Shown here: piece after piece, positions 54,348 to 64,000 of the stretch
How the letters are laid out: every line of letters begins with the position of its first letter
Numbering within the stretch: the first letter of the stretch is position 1
Source of the DNA: Amycolatopsis jejuensis
GTDB lineage: Bacteria > Actinomycetota > Actinomycetes > Mycobacteriales > Pseudonocardiaceae
Length of the DNA stretch: 64,000 bases
Direction of reading: 5' to 3'
NCBI RefSeq assembly: GCF_000717335.1
Contig: NZ_JNYZ01000002.1
Coordinates: forward strand, 1-64,000
The notes under the pieces: generated by a model
Database searches by the model: none
What the model was told of the DNA's origin: nothing
Seen by the model: the letters and a program-made list of their open reading frames with translations, nothing else
Position numbers and translations under genes: made by a program

Positions 54348-55291
54348 CGCCGGTCGGTGAGATAGCCGCCCATCGTCGTGAAGTAGTCCGCCGCCGCGAG
54401 TTCCGTGCCGTCCGCGGTCCGGACCCGCTCCACCAGCAGGCCCGGCGACTGGCCCCGGCGCGCCGCAGGTCCGGCCACGATCACCACGCCGTCGCCTTCG
54501 CGGATGAAGATCCGGCCCGGCGTGCCGCCGTAGTGCCCGGCCGACACCGACGCGCGCACGATCCGCAGCTGCGCACCCCGGTGGTAGGCGAACGCGTTCG
54601 GGTACGGGTCGGACTGCGCGCGGACCAGGCGCTCGATGTCCTCGGCCGGCCAGGTCCAGTCGATGAGACTGTCGCGCGGCGCACGTTTGTGGAAGAAGCT
54701 CGCCTTCGTCCGGTCCTGGGGGATCGGGACGACGTTGCCCGTTTCGATCAGCCGGATGGCCTCGGTGGTGAGCGGTGCGATGAGGTCGACGGTGCGGTGG
54801 AACAGGTCGGTCGCGGTGTCCTTCGGGCCGACCGGGACCGCGCGCTGGGCGACGATGTCCCCGGCGTCGAGTTCGGCGTTCATCAGGTGCGCGGTGACGC
54901 CGACCTCGGGCTCGCCGTTGATCAGTGCCCAGATGATGGGAGAAAAACCGGCATACGCGGGTAACAACGAATCGTGCACATTGAGCGTGCCGTGCCGGGG
55001 GAGGGCGAAAATCTCCGGCGGCAGCCAGGTGCGCCAGTTGTTCGCGACGATCAGGTCCAGCTCGGCCGCCTTCAGCTCGGCGAGCAGTTCGGCGTCGTCC
55101 GGGCGAGTACGCAGGAGCGCACGAATGCCGTGGTCACGGGCCAGATCGGCGACCGAATCGCCCCAGATCCGCTCGTACGCGTGGTCGCTCGGCGGGTGCG
55201 TCACGACCAGCCGGACGTCGTGTCCCGCGTCGATGAGGGCCTTCAGGGTGCGGTGACCCCAGGTCTGGTAGCCGAACAGGGCCACGCGCAT
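54344..55291 (-). CDS. Methionyl-tRNA-formyltransferase-like N-hydroxyornithine formyltransferase
   Basis: A 315-residue formyl-THF-dependent transferase with the catalytic triad Asn104, His106 (LNVHDSLLPAYAG) and Asp145 (LDAGDI), plus a C-terminal OB-like domain. Housekeeping Fmt is normally beside def; here the neighbour is an ornithine N-monooxygenase and an NRPS, so formylation of N5-hydroxyornithine, as in coelichelin-type siderophores, is inferred. GAAAGGTG stands nine bases before ATG 55291. It is divergent from the monooxygenase around an iron-box-like sequence. Confidence 0.83.
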   Translation of the reverse strand: MRVALFGYQTWGHRTLKALIDAGHDVRLVVTHPPSDHAYERIWGDSVADLARDHGIRALLRTRPDDAELLAELKAAELDLIVANNWRTWLPPEIFALPRHGTLNVHDSLLPAYAGFSPIIWALINGEPEVGVTAHLMNAELDAGDIVAQRAVPVGPKDTATDLFHRTVDLIAPLTTEAIRLIETGNVVPIPQDRTKASFFHKRAPRDSLIDWTWPAEDIERLVRAQSDPYPNAFAYHRGAQLRIVRASVSAGHYGGTPGRIFIREGDGVVIVAGPAARRGQSPGLLVERVRTADGTELAAADYFTTMGGYLTDRR

Positions 55292-55358
55292 CGGAAGTGC
55301 ACCTTTCGTGGTCGGGACGAACATCACCCACACGGTACTAGTTGAGCCTGGCCTAAGT

Positions 55359-55377
55359 TAGGTTAGGGTTTCCTGAG
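55359..55377. promoter_or_regulatory. Iron box (IdeR/DmdR-like operator)
   Basis: TTAGGTTAGGGTTTCCTGA matches the actinobacterial iron-box consensus TTAGGTTAGGCTAACCTAA at 15 of 19 positions. It lies in the divergent space between the formyltransferase and monooxygenase genes, next to a second AT-rich GGCCTAAGTTAGG stretch. Iron-dependent repression of both directions is inferred. Confidence 0.75.
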
Positions 55378-55427
55378 TGCAAGCGGTCGGTAATCGCGAT
55401 GCGGCAGTGCCGCGCTAGGGGACTTTC

Positions 55428-56762
55428 ATGTCACGAGCAGGGGCCGGGAACCGAGTACCGGTGTACGACGTGGTCGGGGTCGGGTTCGGGCCGTCCAACC
55501 TCGCACTCGCGATCGCCCTCGCCGAGCACAACACCGGCAGGGCGGCGCCCGTCACCGCGCACTTCCTGGAGCGCCAGCCGCGGTTCGGCTGGCACCGCGG
55601 GATGCTGATCGACACCGCGACCATGCAGGTGTCGTTCCTGAAGGACCTGGTGACCATGCGGAACCCGGCGAGCGGGTTCAGCTTCCTCAGCTACCTGCAC
55701 GAACAGGGCAGGCTGGTCGATTTCATCAACCACAAGAACCTGTTCCCGCTGCGCGTGGAGTTCCACGACTACTTCGAGTGGGCCGCGGCGAAGGTCGACG
55801 ACCTGGTGTCCTACGGCAGCGAGGTCGTCTCGGTGGAGCCGGTGCTCGACGGGGACGAGGTGGCGTACTTCGACGTGCGCGCGGAGCTCGGCGGCGAGCT
55901 CACCGAGCTGCGGGCGCGGAATCTCGTGCTGGGCACCGGATTGCGCGCGAAACTGCCGGACGGTGTCGTGCCGGGCGAGCGGATCTGGCACAACAGCGAG
56001 CTGCTGCACCGGGTCGAGGGGCTGCGGGATTCGGACGCGCGGCGGTTCGTGGTGGTCGGCGCGGGGCAGAGCGCGGCCGAGGTCGCCGCCTTGCTGCACG
56101 ACGAGTTCCCGCGCGCCGAGGTCTGCGCCGTTTTCGCGCGCTACGGCTACAGCCCGGCCGACGACAGCGCGTTCGCCAACCGCATTTTCGACCCGGAAGC
56201 GGTCGATTCGTTCTATGCGGCGAGCGAGCCGGTGAAGGACCGGCTGATGCGGTACCACGGCGCGACCAACTACTCCGCCGTCGACCTCGACCTCATCGAC
56301 GAGCTGTACCGCAGGCGCTACCGGGAGAAGGTGCTCGGCGAGGAGCGGTTGCGGCTGTTCAACGTCTCGCGGCCGGTCGAGATCGCCGACCTTGGCACGC
56401 ACGTGCGCACCACCGTCGAATCGCTGGCGACCGGGGAGCGGGCGGTGCTGGACGCCGACGCGGTGATCTACGCGACCGGGTACCTGCCGGCGGACCCGAC
56501 GCCGCTGCTCGGGGACCTGGCCGCCCGCTGTCACCGCGACGATGAGGGCCGGCTGCGCGTCGAGCGGGACTACCGGATCACCACCGACCCGGCGGTGCGC
56601 GGTGGTCTGTACCTGCAAGGCGGCACCGAGCACACCCACGGCATCACGTCCTCGCTGCTTTCCAACACCGCGGTGCGGGTAGGGGAAATTCTGCAGTCCA
56701 TTGTGGACCGGAAGGCCGCGGCTGCCGACCGGCCGGAGTACGCCGTCTCCGGCACCCGCTGA
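55428..56762 (+). CDS. L-ornithine/L-lysine N-monooxygenase
   Basis: A 444-residue flavin N-hydroxylating monooxygenase: FAD motif GVGFGPSN at 17-24, [21 protein letters not shown] motif [13 protein letters not shown] near 207-219 and the C-terminal ATGYLP segment. It makes N5-hydroxyornithine (or N6-hydroxylysine) with FAD, NADPH and O2. AGGGGAC stands before ATG 55428. A gap of 28 bases separates it from the NRPS gene. The neighbouring formyltransferase favours ornithine. Confidence 0.87.
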   Translation: MSRAGAGNRVPVYDVVGVGFGPSNLALAIALAEHNTGRAAPVTAHFLERQPRFGWHRGMLIDTATMQVSFLKDLVTMRNPASGFSFLSYLHEQGRLVDFINHKNLFPLRVEFHDYFEWAAAKVDDLVSYGSEVVSVEPVLDGDEVAYFDVRAELGGELTELRARNLVLGTGLRAKLPDGVVPGERIWHNSELLHRVEGLRDSDARRFVVVGAGQSAAEVAALLHDEFPRAEVCAVFARYGYSPADDSAFANRIFDPEAVDSFYAASEPVKDRLMRYHGATNYSAVDLDLIDELYRRRYREKVLGEERLRLFNVSRPVEIADLGTHVRTTVESLATGERAVLDADAVIYATGYLPADPTPLLGDLAARCHRDDEGRLRVERDYRITTDPAVRGGLYLQGGTEHTHGITSSLLSNTAVRVGEILQSIVDRKAAAADRPEYAVSGTR

Positions 56763-56790
56763 GTCCACCACCAGCTTTGGAGGATCGCAG

Positions 56791-59700
56791 ATGACCGGCG
56801 CCGAGCCCGGTTTCCCGCTGACCGCGGCGCAGGCCGGGGTCTTCTTCGCGCATTCGCTCGCCCCCGGCGACCCGGCGTACCGCATTGCCTGGTACGCGGA
56901 CGTGCGCGGCGACGTGGAGCTGCCCCGGCTGGTGTCCGCCGTGCGGGAGACGGTGCGGGAGGCGGAAAGCCTGCATGTCACCGCTGCGGTCGGCGCTGAC
57001 GGCGTGCCGCGGCAGTATCCGGCTCCGCCGGTCGTCGACGTGCCGGTGCTGGACCTCGCCGGGGACCCCGATCCGGAGGCGGCGGCGCTGGCGTGGATCG
57101 AGGTCGTGCGCACGGAACCGGTCGACCTGGCGCGCGGGCCGTTGACCACGCATGCGTTGCTGATCCTCGGTACCGGGCGAGTGTGGTGGGCGCAGATCTA
57201 CCACCACCTGGTCATCGACGCGCACGGGCAGGCGGCCATCACGCGCCGGGCGGCGGCCCGTTATGCCGGTACCGAATCCACAGTGGACTGGGGCTTGGCG
57301 CCGCTACGGGCGGCGGACCAGGTTTATGCCGGGTCGGCTGAGCAGGAACGCGACCGGGCGTACTGGCGGGAGAAAATGGCGGGGCGGCCGGATCCGGTGC
57401 GTCTCGCGAGTGGCTATTCCGGTTCCGGCCGGGATAGCCACCCTTACGATGTCGCGGCTCTGCGCAAACTTTCCGGCGATCACGGTACCCGTCTCTCGCG
57501 GGTGGTCCTCGCCGCGCTGGCCGCGTATGCGCATCGGGTGACCGGCGTCGAGGATGTGGTGCTGGGCTTGCCGGTTGCCGTGCGCTCATCGCCGGAGGTT
57601 CGGGATCTTCCTGGGATGCAGTCGAATCTGCTGCCATTACGGGTTTCCGTGCGGCCGGGGATGACGGTGGCCGAGCTGATCGACTCGGTCACCGGCGAGG
57701 TTGCCGAGCTGCTTGCCCATGCCCGTTACCGCGGCGAGGATCTGGCGCGGGACTGCGGATTGTCCGGCGGGATGCCGGAATTGACCGGCCTGACCCTCAA
57801 TTACCTGCCCGAGGTGACTGTCGCGTTTGGACCGGCGACCGCGACTGTCCACAGTGTCTCACTCGGCCCGGTCACCGATCTCGTGGTCACCGCACACGAA
57901 GGGACCGAGCTGCGGCTGGAGTTCGCCGGTGCCGCTTCGGTGGCGGAGCACGCTCGCCGGTTCACCGCGGTCCTCGACGCGATGGTGGCGCACCCGGATC
58001 GTCCGGTGGCTGCGATCGACCTGCTCACCGAAGCGGAACGGGAGCAGGTGCTGATCGAGTTCGGCACCTCACCCGCGGAAGCCCCGGAAGCCTCGTGGCC
58101 CGCCGCGTTCGCCGAGGTGGTCGTCCGTCAGCCGGACGCCATCGCCGTCGTGTGCGAGGACGTCCGGCTCACCTATGCCGAACTGGACGCGGCGGCCGAC
58201 CGGGTTGCCGCGCTGCTGATCGGGCGCGGGGTCGGTGTCGAGGACGTCGTCGCGGTGGCCTTGCCGCGGTCCGCGGACCTGGTCGTGGCGCTGTTGGGCG
58301 TGCTCAAGGCGGGCGCGGCGTACCTGCCGCTCGACCTCGACCATCCCGAGGACCGGCTGGCCTTCATGCTCGAAGACGCCCAGGCCGCCGTGGTGCTGTC
58401 GAGCCGCGAGATGCTCGCCCAGCTTCCGGCCGGCGTGCCGTCGGTGCTGGTGGACGAGCCCGCCGAGCCGGTGGCGCTGCCCAGCCTGCGTCTGGGTAAC
58501 GCCGCTTACGTCATCTACACGTCCGGTTCCACCGGGAAACCGAAGGGCGTCGTGGTCTCGCACGACGGAATCGGCAGCCTGATCGCGACCGCCACCGAGC
58601 GGATCGGTATCACGCGCGACAGCCGGGTCGCGCAGTTCGCGTCCGTCGGATTCGACGTGACCGTGTGGGACCTGGTGATGTCGCTGTGCGTGGGCGGGCG
58701 CGTGATCGTGGTCCCCGCGCACCGCCGGGTCGCCGGGGCCGAGCTCACCGGGTACGTCGAAGAACACGGCGCGACGCACATGATCCTGCCGCCGTCGCTG
58801 GTCGCCGCATTGCCGCCGGAATGTGACCTGCCGCAGGGCGCGGTGCTGATCGTGGGCACCGAGACCGTGCCGCCGGAATTGATCGCGCGGTGGGCGAAAG
58901 ACCTGCGAGTCGTGGCGGCGTACGGGCTCACCGAGGCGACGGTGAACTCCACGCTGTGGGCTGCGGAGCCGGGTTGGACCGGGCCGATCCCGATCGGCCG
59001 CCCTGACCCGAACACCCACGCCTACGTGCTGGACACCGCGCTCAACCCGGTGCCGGTCGGGGTCGAAGGCGAGCTGTACGTCGGCGGTCGCGGCCTGGCC
59101 CGGGGCTATGTGGGGCGGTCCGGGCTCACGGCGGAGCGGTTCGTGGCCGATCCGTTCGCCGGGCCGGGCGAACGGATGTACCGCACCGGCGACCGGGTCC
59201 GCTGGCGTGCCGACGGGAATCTCGACTTCCTCGGCCGCGCCGACCACCAGGTCAAGATCCGGGGTTTCCGGATCGAACCGGGGGAAATCGAATCGGTGCT
59301 GGTGGCGCATCCCGGGGTGGCGCGGGCGGCCGTCGTGCCGCGCGAGGTCAAGCCGGGGGACCGGCGGCTGGTCGCGTACGTGGTGGCCGAGGCTTCAGTG
59401 CTGCCGCAGCTGCGCGCACACGTCGAGGAAACCTTGCCGCACTACATGGTTCCGTCGGCTTTCGTTCCGCTCGGCGAGCTTCCGTTGATGACGAACGGGA
59501 AACTCGACCGCAGTGCGCTGCCGTTACCTGATTTCGGTGCGCTGGCACAAGGTCGTGCGCCTCGGACGGCTGGGGAACGTGCACTGTGCTCGGTGATGTC
59601 GGACGTGCTCGGCGTTCCGACGGTCGGTGCGGACGACGATTTCTTCGCGCTCGGCGGCGACAGCATTTCGTCGATCCGACTGGTCCTCGGCGCGGCCGCG

Positions 59701-62700
59701 CAGGGGCTGGCGATCACGCCACGTCAAGTGTTCCAGCACCGGACCGCGGAAGCGCTGGCCTCCTGCGCGGGGGACGTCGTCGTGTCCGAAGTGGACGACG
59801 AGCCGCTGCTGGAGTTGTCCGATGTGGACCGGGCGGCGATCGGTCCCTGCGCCGAGGTACTGCCGGTTACTCCGCTGCAGCAAGGATTCTTCTTCCACTC
59901 CGCTTACGAGGACGACGACGTCTATCTGGTGCAGGAGGTCTTCGACCTCGACGGGCCGGTCGATCCGGCTGCCTTGCGCCGGGCGGTACAGGACTTGCTC
60001 GACCGGTACGCCACATTGCGGTCCGGCTTCCGGCAGCTGGCCGACGGTCGCGTCGTGCAGGTCGTCGCAGCGCATGCGGAGCTGCCATGGCGTGAGGTTC
60101 CGGCGGAGGAGGGGGCTGCGGCGCTCGAAGCCGACCGTGCTCGTCGCTTCACGCTGGACCGCCCGCCTTTGCTGCGGGCAACGCTGATCGGTGGCCGACG
60201 GCTGGCGTTGACGTTCCATCACATCGTCGTCGACGGCTGGTCGGTCGTGGTCCTGATGAGGGAATTGCTGGGTCGCTATCGGAATTCCGCACCGTCCACT
60301 TCGGAACCGCGGACTCGGGCCGCGTACCTCCGTCAGCTCGCCGGACGGGATCACGAGCCCGCGCGGTCGGCTTGGGAGACCGCGCTGGCCGGTCTCGACG
60401 AGCCGACGCGGCTGGTGGACAAACCTGCCGGGGATGAACGACGTCCGGCGCGGGTGCACTTCACTGTGGACAGTGCGGAGGTTCGTGCGGCTGCGCGAGA
60501 GCTCGGGCTGACCGTCGGGACCTTCCTGCACGGGGCATGGGGGTTGCTGCTCGGGCGCCTGACGGGTAGCGGCGATGTGGTGTTCGGCAGTACGGTCTCC
60601 GGCCGGGATGTCGGGGTGCCCGGTATCGAGGACGCGGTCGGGTTGTACATCAACACCGTTCCGGTTCGGATGCGTTGGCACGGCGGCGAAACCGTGGCCG
60701 GGTTGCTGCGTCGGCTCCAGGACGAACAGGCTGCGCTGCTCGATCACCAGCAGCTGGGGCTCGCCGAGCTGCAGCGGATTGCCGGTGCCGGGCAGGAAGA
60801 GTTGTTCGACAACCTGGTGGTCGTCGAGAACTATCCGCGGGATGGGGCACCGGAGGGCGAGCTGCGGGTGTCCGGGGTCGAGGTGACCGACGCCGTCCAC
60901 TACCCGGTCGCACTGATCGCCACCCCCGGGGAAACCCTGGAGTTCCAGCTCAAGTTCGACGCGGCGCGCCTGGACGGCCGGGCGGCGGAGCGGCTTGCGG
61001 AACGGTTCGTTCGGGTGCTCAGTGCGTTTGCCGCGGACCCTGGCGTGCGAGTGTCCCAAGTGGACCTCGTATCCCCGGCGGAGCTGGAACGAATCGGGGA
61101 ACTGAACGCGACCGCTGTGGTCGTCCCGGAACGGACGCTGCCACAGGCGATTGCCTCGCAGGTCGCCCGCATGCCGGACGCAACCGCGGTGGTATTCGGG
61201 AACGAACGACTGTCCTATGCGGACCTTGACGCACGCGCCGCGGTGCTGGCGCGCCGGTTGCAGGATCGCGGAGCCGGGCCGGGGACTGTCGTCGGTGTTG
61301 CGATACCGCGCTCGGTCGACCTGATGGTTGCCTTGCTCGGCGTGCTCAAATCCGGTGCTGTGTACTTGCCGCTGGACCTCGACTATCCGGCCGAGCGGCT
61401 GGAGTACATGCGCACCTCGTCGGGTGCCACGCTTGTCGTGTCCACTGTGGATACGTTCCCCGATCGGATCACTGTGGACGGTCCGGACGTGCCGGACGCG
61501 GTCGGGCGCGCGGCGGGTCCGGATGACGCGGCATACGTGATCTATACGTCCGGCTCGACCGGACGGCCGAAGGGTGTCGTCGTCACACACCGTGCGATCG
61601 TGAACCGGCTGGCGTGGATGCAGCACGAATACCGGCTGACCGTGGACGACCGGGTACTGCAGAAGACGCCGTCGGGTTTCGACGTTTCGGTGTGGGAGTT
61701 CTTCTGGGCGCTCACCGAGGGCGCCACGGTGGTGTTCGCGCGGCCGGACGGGCACCGGGACCCGGCCTACCTGGCGGACGTGATCCGGGAGCAGCGCGTG
61801 ACGACGCTGCATTTCGTGCCGTCGATGCTGAACGCGTTCCTCGGCGAGGTTTCCGGCGAATGGTCCGGGTCGCTGCGGCGGGTGTTCACCAGCGGCGAGG
61901 CGTTGCCGGGCGAGGTCGCCGCGCGATGGCACCGGCTGACCGGGGTTCGCCTGCACAACCTGTATGGGCCCACCGAAGCCGCGGTGGACGTGTCGTACTT
62001 CCCGTTCCGCGACGGTCCGGAAGCGACAGTCCCCATTGGACGTCCAGTGTGGAATACCCGCCTGCACGTGCTCGACAGCTGTCTGCGTCCGGTCCCGGAT
62101 GGCGTACCCGGGGAGCTCTACCTCGCCGGGGTGCAGCTGGCGCGCGGCTACCTCGGCCGGTCCGCGCTGACCGCGGAGCGGTTCGTGGCCGATCCGTTCG
62201 GCGAGCCGGGCACGCGGATGTACCGCACCGGCGACCTGGTGCTGCGCCGCGCGGACGGGGAGCTGGAATACCTCGGCCGCACCGACCGGCAGGTGAAGAT
62301 CCGCGGCAACCGGATCGAGCTGGGGGAGATCGAGGCCGTCCTCGCCGCGCAGCCCGGGGTCACCGCGGCGGCGGTGCTGGTGCGTGACGGGGCGCTGATC
62401 GGCTACGTCGTGGGGGTCATTGCCGCTGAGGCGCTCCGGGCGGCGCTGACCAGCGCATTGCCCGCGCCGATGGTCCCGAACGCGCTCGTGGTGCTGGATT
62501 CCTTGCCGCTCACGCCGAGCGGCAAGCTCGACGTCCGCGCCCTCCCGGCGCCGGCTGCGCAGGTGTCCGCAGCCGCTCCGGCGAACCCGCGGGAACGCGC
62601 GCTGGCCGGGATCTTCGCCGAGGTGCTCGGCCTGCCCGAGGTCGGCCCGGACGGCGACTTCTTCCTGCTTGGCGGCGACAGCATCACGTCGATCAGCGTG

Positions 62701-64000
62701 TCGAGCCGGGCGCGCCGCGAGGGGTTCGACCTGAGCCCGAAGGACGTCTTCACCCATCGAACACCTGCCGGTCTGGCCGCGCTCGGTGCCGTCGAGATCG
62801 TGGACGACGACGGCGTCGGCGACCTCCCTCTCTTGCCCGAGGCGCACCGGCTGCGTGAACTGGGCGACGGCGGGACCGAATCGGTGGTACTCCGGACTCC
62901 GGCGGATGCCGACCTGGAAAGCCTTGCCGCCGCGCTGCAGGCGGTCATCGACCACCACGACGGGCTGCGGCTCAAGCGGACCCGGGTGGCGTCGGTGTTG
63001 TGGACGCTGGAAACCCGCGCGCCCGGGACAGTGTCCGCTGTGGACGTCGTGCAGGCCACAGTGGACGTCGACAATGGACAGGTCTTGCAGGCGGTCTGGT
63101 CCGAAGCAGATCGTCAGCTGCGACTCGTTGCGCATCCGCTCGCCGTCGACGCGCCGTCGTGGCGGAGGATCGCCGCCGATCTCGCCGTGGCCTGGGCCGC
63201 GCAGCGAGCCGGTCGCACGCCGGTGTTCGAGCCGGTGGAGCGGTCCCTCCGGAGCTATGCGCACGAGGTGACGAGCCGGTCGCATCCGCTGGCCGACCTT
63301 CCACAGTGGACGGAGATCCTGGCGCCCGGGGAAGTCCTTCCGGCCGGTGACCTCGAACAGGTGGTCACGCTGTCCGTGGCGGAGACCGATGCGCTCGTGC
63401 ACCGGCTCCCGGCGGCGGTCCGCGGCGATGTCCTCGACGTTCTGCTGGCCGCGCTCCGGATGGCCGGGGGCGAGCTGCTGGTCGACGTCCTGGAGCGGCC
63501 GAGCGACGCCCCGGACGCGGTCGGGGCCTTGCATACCGTCACGCCGCTGCGGCTGACGGCGTCCGGTTCGCCGCTTGACCTGGTGAAACAGGTCCGCGAC
63601 CGCCGTCGGCAGGCGCCCGGCGACTATGGCCTGCTGCGGTACCTCAACCCGCAGACGGCGCCGTTGTTCGCCCAGCTCACCCGCCCGGACGTGCTGCTCC
63701 GATACGCGGGCGAGGTGCCGTCCACGGGGGACTGGGCGTTCGAAACCGGCCCCGGCGCACCCGTCGGCGGCCACGCACTGCGGATCGGCGCGACCTGCGT
63801 TGACACCGTGGACGGTCCGCGGCTGGTCCTCACGTTCGCGGGCGCCGTGTTGGCCGATGCTTTCGCAGCAGCCTGCGCCGAGCTGGCCGCGGTGGAACCG
63901 TCGTCAGCCGGACTGACCACTTCGGACCTGCACCTGATCGAGCTGGGTCAGGACGAGATCGAGCACGTCCAGGGGGTGGCCGGGCAGCCGCTCGCGGACA
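56791..64000 (+). CDS. Non-ribosomal peptide synthetase, C-A-T-C-A-T-E-like, 3-prime partial
   Basis: At least 2403 residues, open at the window end. Domains: C1 (1-425; HHLVIDA at 138-144), A1 (433-915), T1 (928-985; Ser958 in GGDS), C2 (1020-1430; HHIVVDG at 1143-1149), A2 (1447-1920), T2 (1933-1990; Ser1964), then an epimerase-like domain (2010 on) with HPLAVDA at 2115-2121. Reading the ten specificity positions gives DVWHFSLVDK for A2, the EntF serine code, and about DVWIIGAVNK for A1, which I cannot assign. GGAGGA precedes ATG 56791. With the hydroxylase and formyltransferase it should assemble a serine- and hydroxyornithine-containing siderophore. Further modules lie outside the window. 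Confidence 0.88.
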   Translation, partial: MTGAEPGFPLTAAQAGVFFAHSLAPGDPAYRIAWYADVRGDVELPRLVSAVRETVREAESLHVTAAVGADGVPRQYPAPPVVDVPVLDLAGDPDPEAAALAWIEVVRTEPVDLARGPLTTHALLILGTGRVWWAQIYHHLVIDAHGQAAITRRAAARYAGTESTVDWGLAPLRAADQVYAGSAEQERDRAYWREKMAGRPDPVRLASGYSGSGRDSHPYDVAALRKLSGDHGTRLSRVVLAALAAYAHRVTGVEDVVLGLPVAVRSSPEVRDLPGMQSNLLPLRVSVRPGMTVAELIDSVTGEVAELLAHARYRGEDLARDCGLSGGMPELTGLTLNYLPEVTVAFGPATATVHSVSLGPVTDLVVTAHEGTELRLEFAGAASVAEHARRFTAVLDAMVAHPDRPVAAIDLLTEAEREQVLIEFGTSPAEAPEASWPAAFAEVVVRQPDAIAVVCEDVRLTYAELDAAADRVAALLIGRGVGVEDVVAVALPRSADLVVALLGVLKAGAAYLPLDLDHPEDRLAFMLEDAQAAVVLSSREMLAQLPAGVPSVLVDEPAEPVALPSLRLGNAAYVIYTSGSTGKPKGVVVSHDGIGSLIATATERIGITRDSRVAQFASVGFDVTVWDLVMSLCVGGRVIVVPAHRRVAGAELTGYVEEHGATHMILPPSLVAALPPECDLPQGAVLIVGTETVPPELIARWAKDLRVVAAYGLTEATVNSTLWAAEPGWTGPIPIGRPDPNTHAYVLDTALNPVPVGVEGELYVGGRGLARGYVGRSGLTAERFVADPFAGPGERMYRTGDRVRWRADGNLDFLGRADHQVKIRGFRIEPGEIESVLVAHPGVARAAVVPREVKPGDRRLVAYVVAEASVLPQLRAHVEETLPHYMVPSAFVPLGELPLMTNGKLDRSALPLPDFGALAQGRAPRTAGERALCSVMSDVLGVPTVGADDDFFALGGDSISSIRLVLGAAAQGLAITPRQVFQHRTAEALASCAGDVVVSEVDDEPLLELSDVDRAAIGPCAEVLPVTPLQQGFFFHSAYEDDDVYLVQEVFDLDGPVDPAALRRAVQDLLDRYATLRSGFRQLADGRVVQVVAAHAELPWREVPAEEGAAALEADRARRFTLDRPPLLRATLIGGRRLALTFHHIVVDGWSVVVLMRELLGRYRNSAPSTSEPRTRAAYLRQLAGRDHEPARSAWETALAGLDEPTRLVDKPAGDERRPARVHFTVDSAEVRAAARELGLTVGTFLHGAWGLLLGRLTGSGDVVFGSTVSGRDVGVPGIEDAVGLYINTVPVRMRWHGGETVAGLLRRLQDEQAALLDHQQLGLAELQRIAGAGQEELFDNLVVVENYPRDGAPEGELRVSGVEVTDAVHYPVALIATPGETLEFQLKFDAARLDGRAAERLAERFVRVLSAFAADPGVRVSQVDLVSPAELERIGELNATAVVVPERTLPQAIASQVARMPDATAVVFGNERLSYADLDARAAVLARRLQDRGAGPGTVVGVAIPRSVDLMVALLGVLKSGAVYLPLDLDYPAERLEYMRTSSGATLVVSTVDTFPDRITVDGPDVPDAVGRAAGPDDAAYVIYTSGSTGRPKGVVVTHRAIVNRLAWMQHEYRLTVDDRVLQKTPSGFDVSVWEFFWALTEGATVVFARPDGHRDPAYLADVIREQRVTTLHFVPSMLNAFLGEVSGEWSGSLRRVFTSGEALPGEVAARWHRLTGVRLHNLYGPTEAAVDVSYFPFRDGPEATVPIGRPVWNTRLHVLDSCLRPVPDGVPGELYLAGVQLARGYLGRSALTAERFVADPFGEPGTRMYRTGDLVLRRADGELEYLGRTDRQVKIRGNRIELGEIEAVLAAQPGVTAAAVLVRDGALIGYVVGVIAAEALRAALTSALPAPMVPNALVVLDSLPLTPSGKLDVRALPAPAAQVSAAAPANPRERALAGIFAEVLGLPEVGPDGDFFLLGGDSITSISVSSRARREGFDLSPKDVFTHRTPAGLAALGAVEIVDDDGVGDLPLLPEAHRLRELGDGGTESVVLRTPADADLESLAAALQAVIDHHDGLRLKRTRVASVLWTLETRAPGTVSAVDVVQATVDVDNGQVLQAVWSEADRQLRLVAHPLAVDAPSWRRIAADLAVAWAAQRAGRTPVFEPVERSLRSYAHEVTSRSHPLADLPQWTEILAPGEVLPAGDLEQVVTLSVAETDALVHRLPAAVRGDVLDVLLAALRMAGGELLVDVLERPSDAPDAVGALHTVTPLRLTASGSPLDLVKQVRDRRRQAPGDYGLLRYLNPQTAPLFAQLTRPDVLLRYAGEVPSTGDWAFETGPGAPVGGHALRIGATCVDTVDGPRLVLTFAGAVLADAFAAACAELAAVEPSSAGLTTSDLHLIELGQDEIEHVQGVAGQPLAD

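Noticed and set aside
59524..63774. 1416-codon open frame antisense to the NRPS gene
   Set aside because: It is a by-product of GC-rich third positions; the translation is Arg/Gly/His-rich without family features, while the sense strand encodes clear NRPS domains.

Overview
The window is about 70% GC or higher. It has GTG and TTG starts, dense ATGA/GTGA stop-start overlaps, few strong promoters, PucR- and PaaX-type regulators and an ECF sigma/CU044_5270 pair. This points to a filamentous actinomycete, most likely of the Pseudonocardiales (Amycolatopsis-like). That placement is inferred from gene content and style; no taxonomic marker gene is present. Except for a tRNA-Pro, an ABC-F gene and a fatty-acid-type enzyme, the window is accessory chromosome: catabolic clusters, transporters and the start of a siderophore locus.

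Layout. 1-854: no gene; a C-rich degenerate repeat field and a perfect 24-bp palindrome. 855-22542: a cluster for a cyclic ureide or related amide. It holds an NCS1 permease, amidase, MFS porter, unknown TIM-barrel-like protein, metal-ligand-poor amidohydrolase, hydantoinase/allantoinase, M20 carbamoylase/amidohydrolase, the three AllF-AllG-AllH proteins of oxamate carbamoyltransferase, and a gamma-glutamyltransferase-fold enzyme like oxamate amidohydrolase. A PucR regulator, carbamate kinase, a second MFS, a cysteine-less hydantoin-racemase homologue, an orphan solute-binding protein and a third MFS follow. Read together: ring opening, phosphorolysis of the ureido group to carbamoyl phosphate, ATP recovery by carbamate kinase, and deamidation of the remaining oxamate. 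23144-35504: mixed genes (PPOX, VOC, MarR with a DHA2 exporter carrying an extra C-terminal domain, LLM oxidoreductase, amidase, a TetR/SnoaL pair). This stretch has two unusual fusions: an ABC-transporter ATPase joined in frame to an IclR regulator, and a tachylectin-like propeller joined to an N,N-dimethylformamidase-like domain.

35565-48707: a second catabolic cluster led by a PucR regulator. It has two SDR dehydrogenases, a mutarotase-like protein, an Asp/Glu racemase-like protein, FMN reductase, SMP-30 lactonase, FAD amine oxidase, SnoaL and cupin proteins, an LLM enzyme, an OtnK/OtnC kinase-decarboxylase pair and an APC permease. Processing of a sugar acid, possibly with an amino group, is inferred. 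48708-54337: terminators, tRNA-Pro(GGG), ECF sigma with its membrane partner, a PaaX-enoyl-CoA hydratase operon and an ABC-F ATPase.

54344-64000: a hydroxamate siderophore locus. A formyltransferase and an ornithine N5-monooxygenase diverge around an iron-box-like sequence. An NRPS (C-A-T-C-A-T-E-like) follows and runs off the window; its second A domain carries a serine code and its E-like domain lacks key residues.
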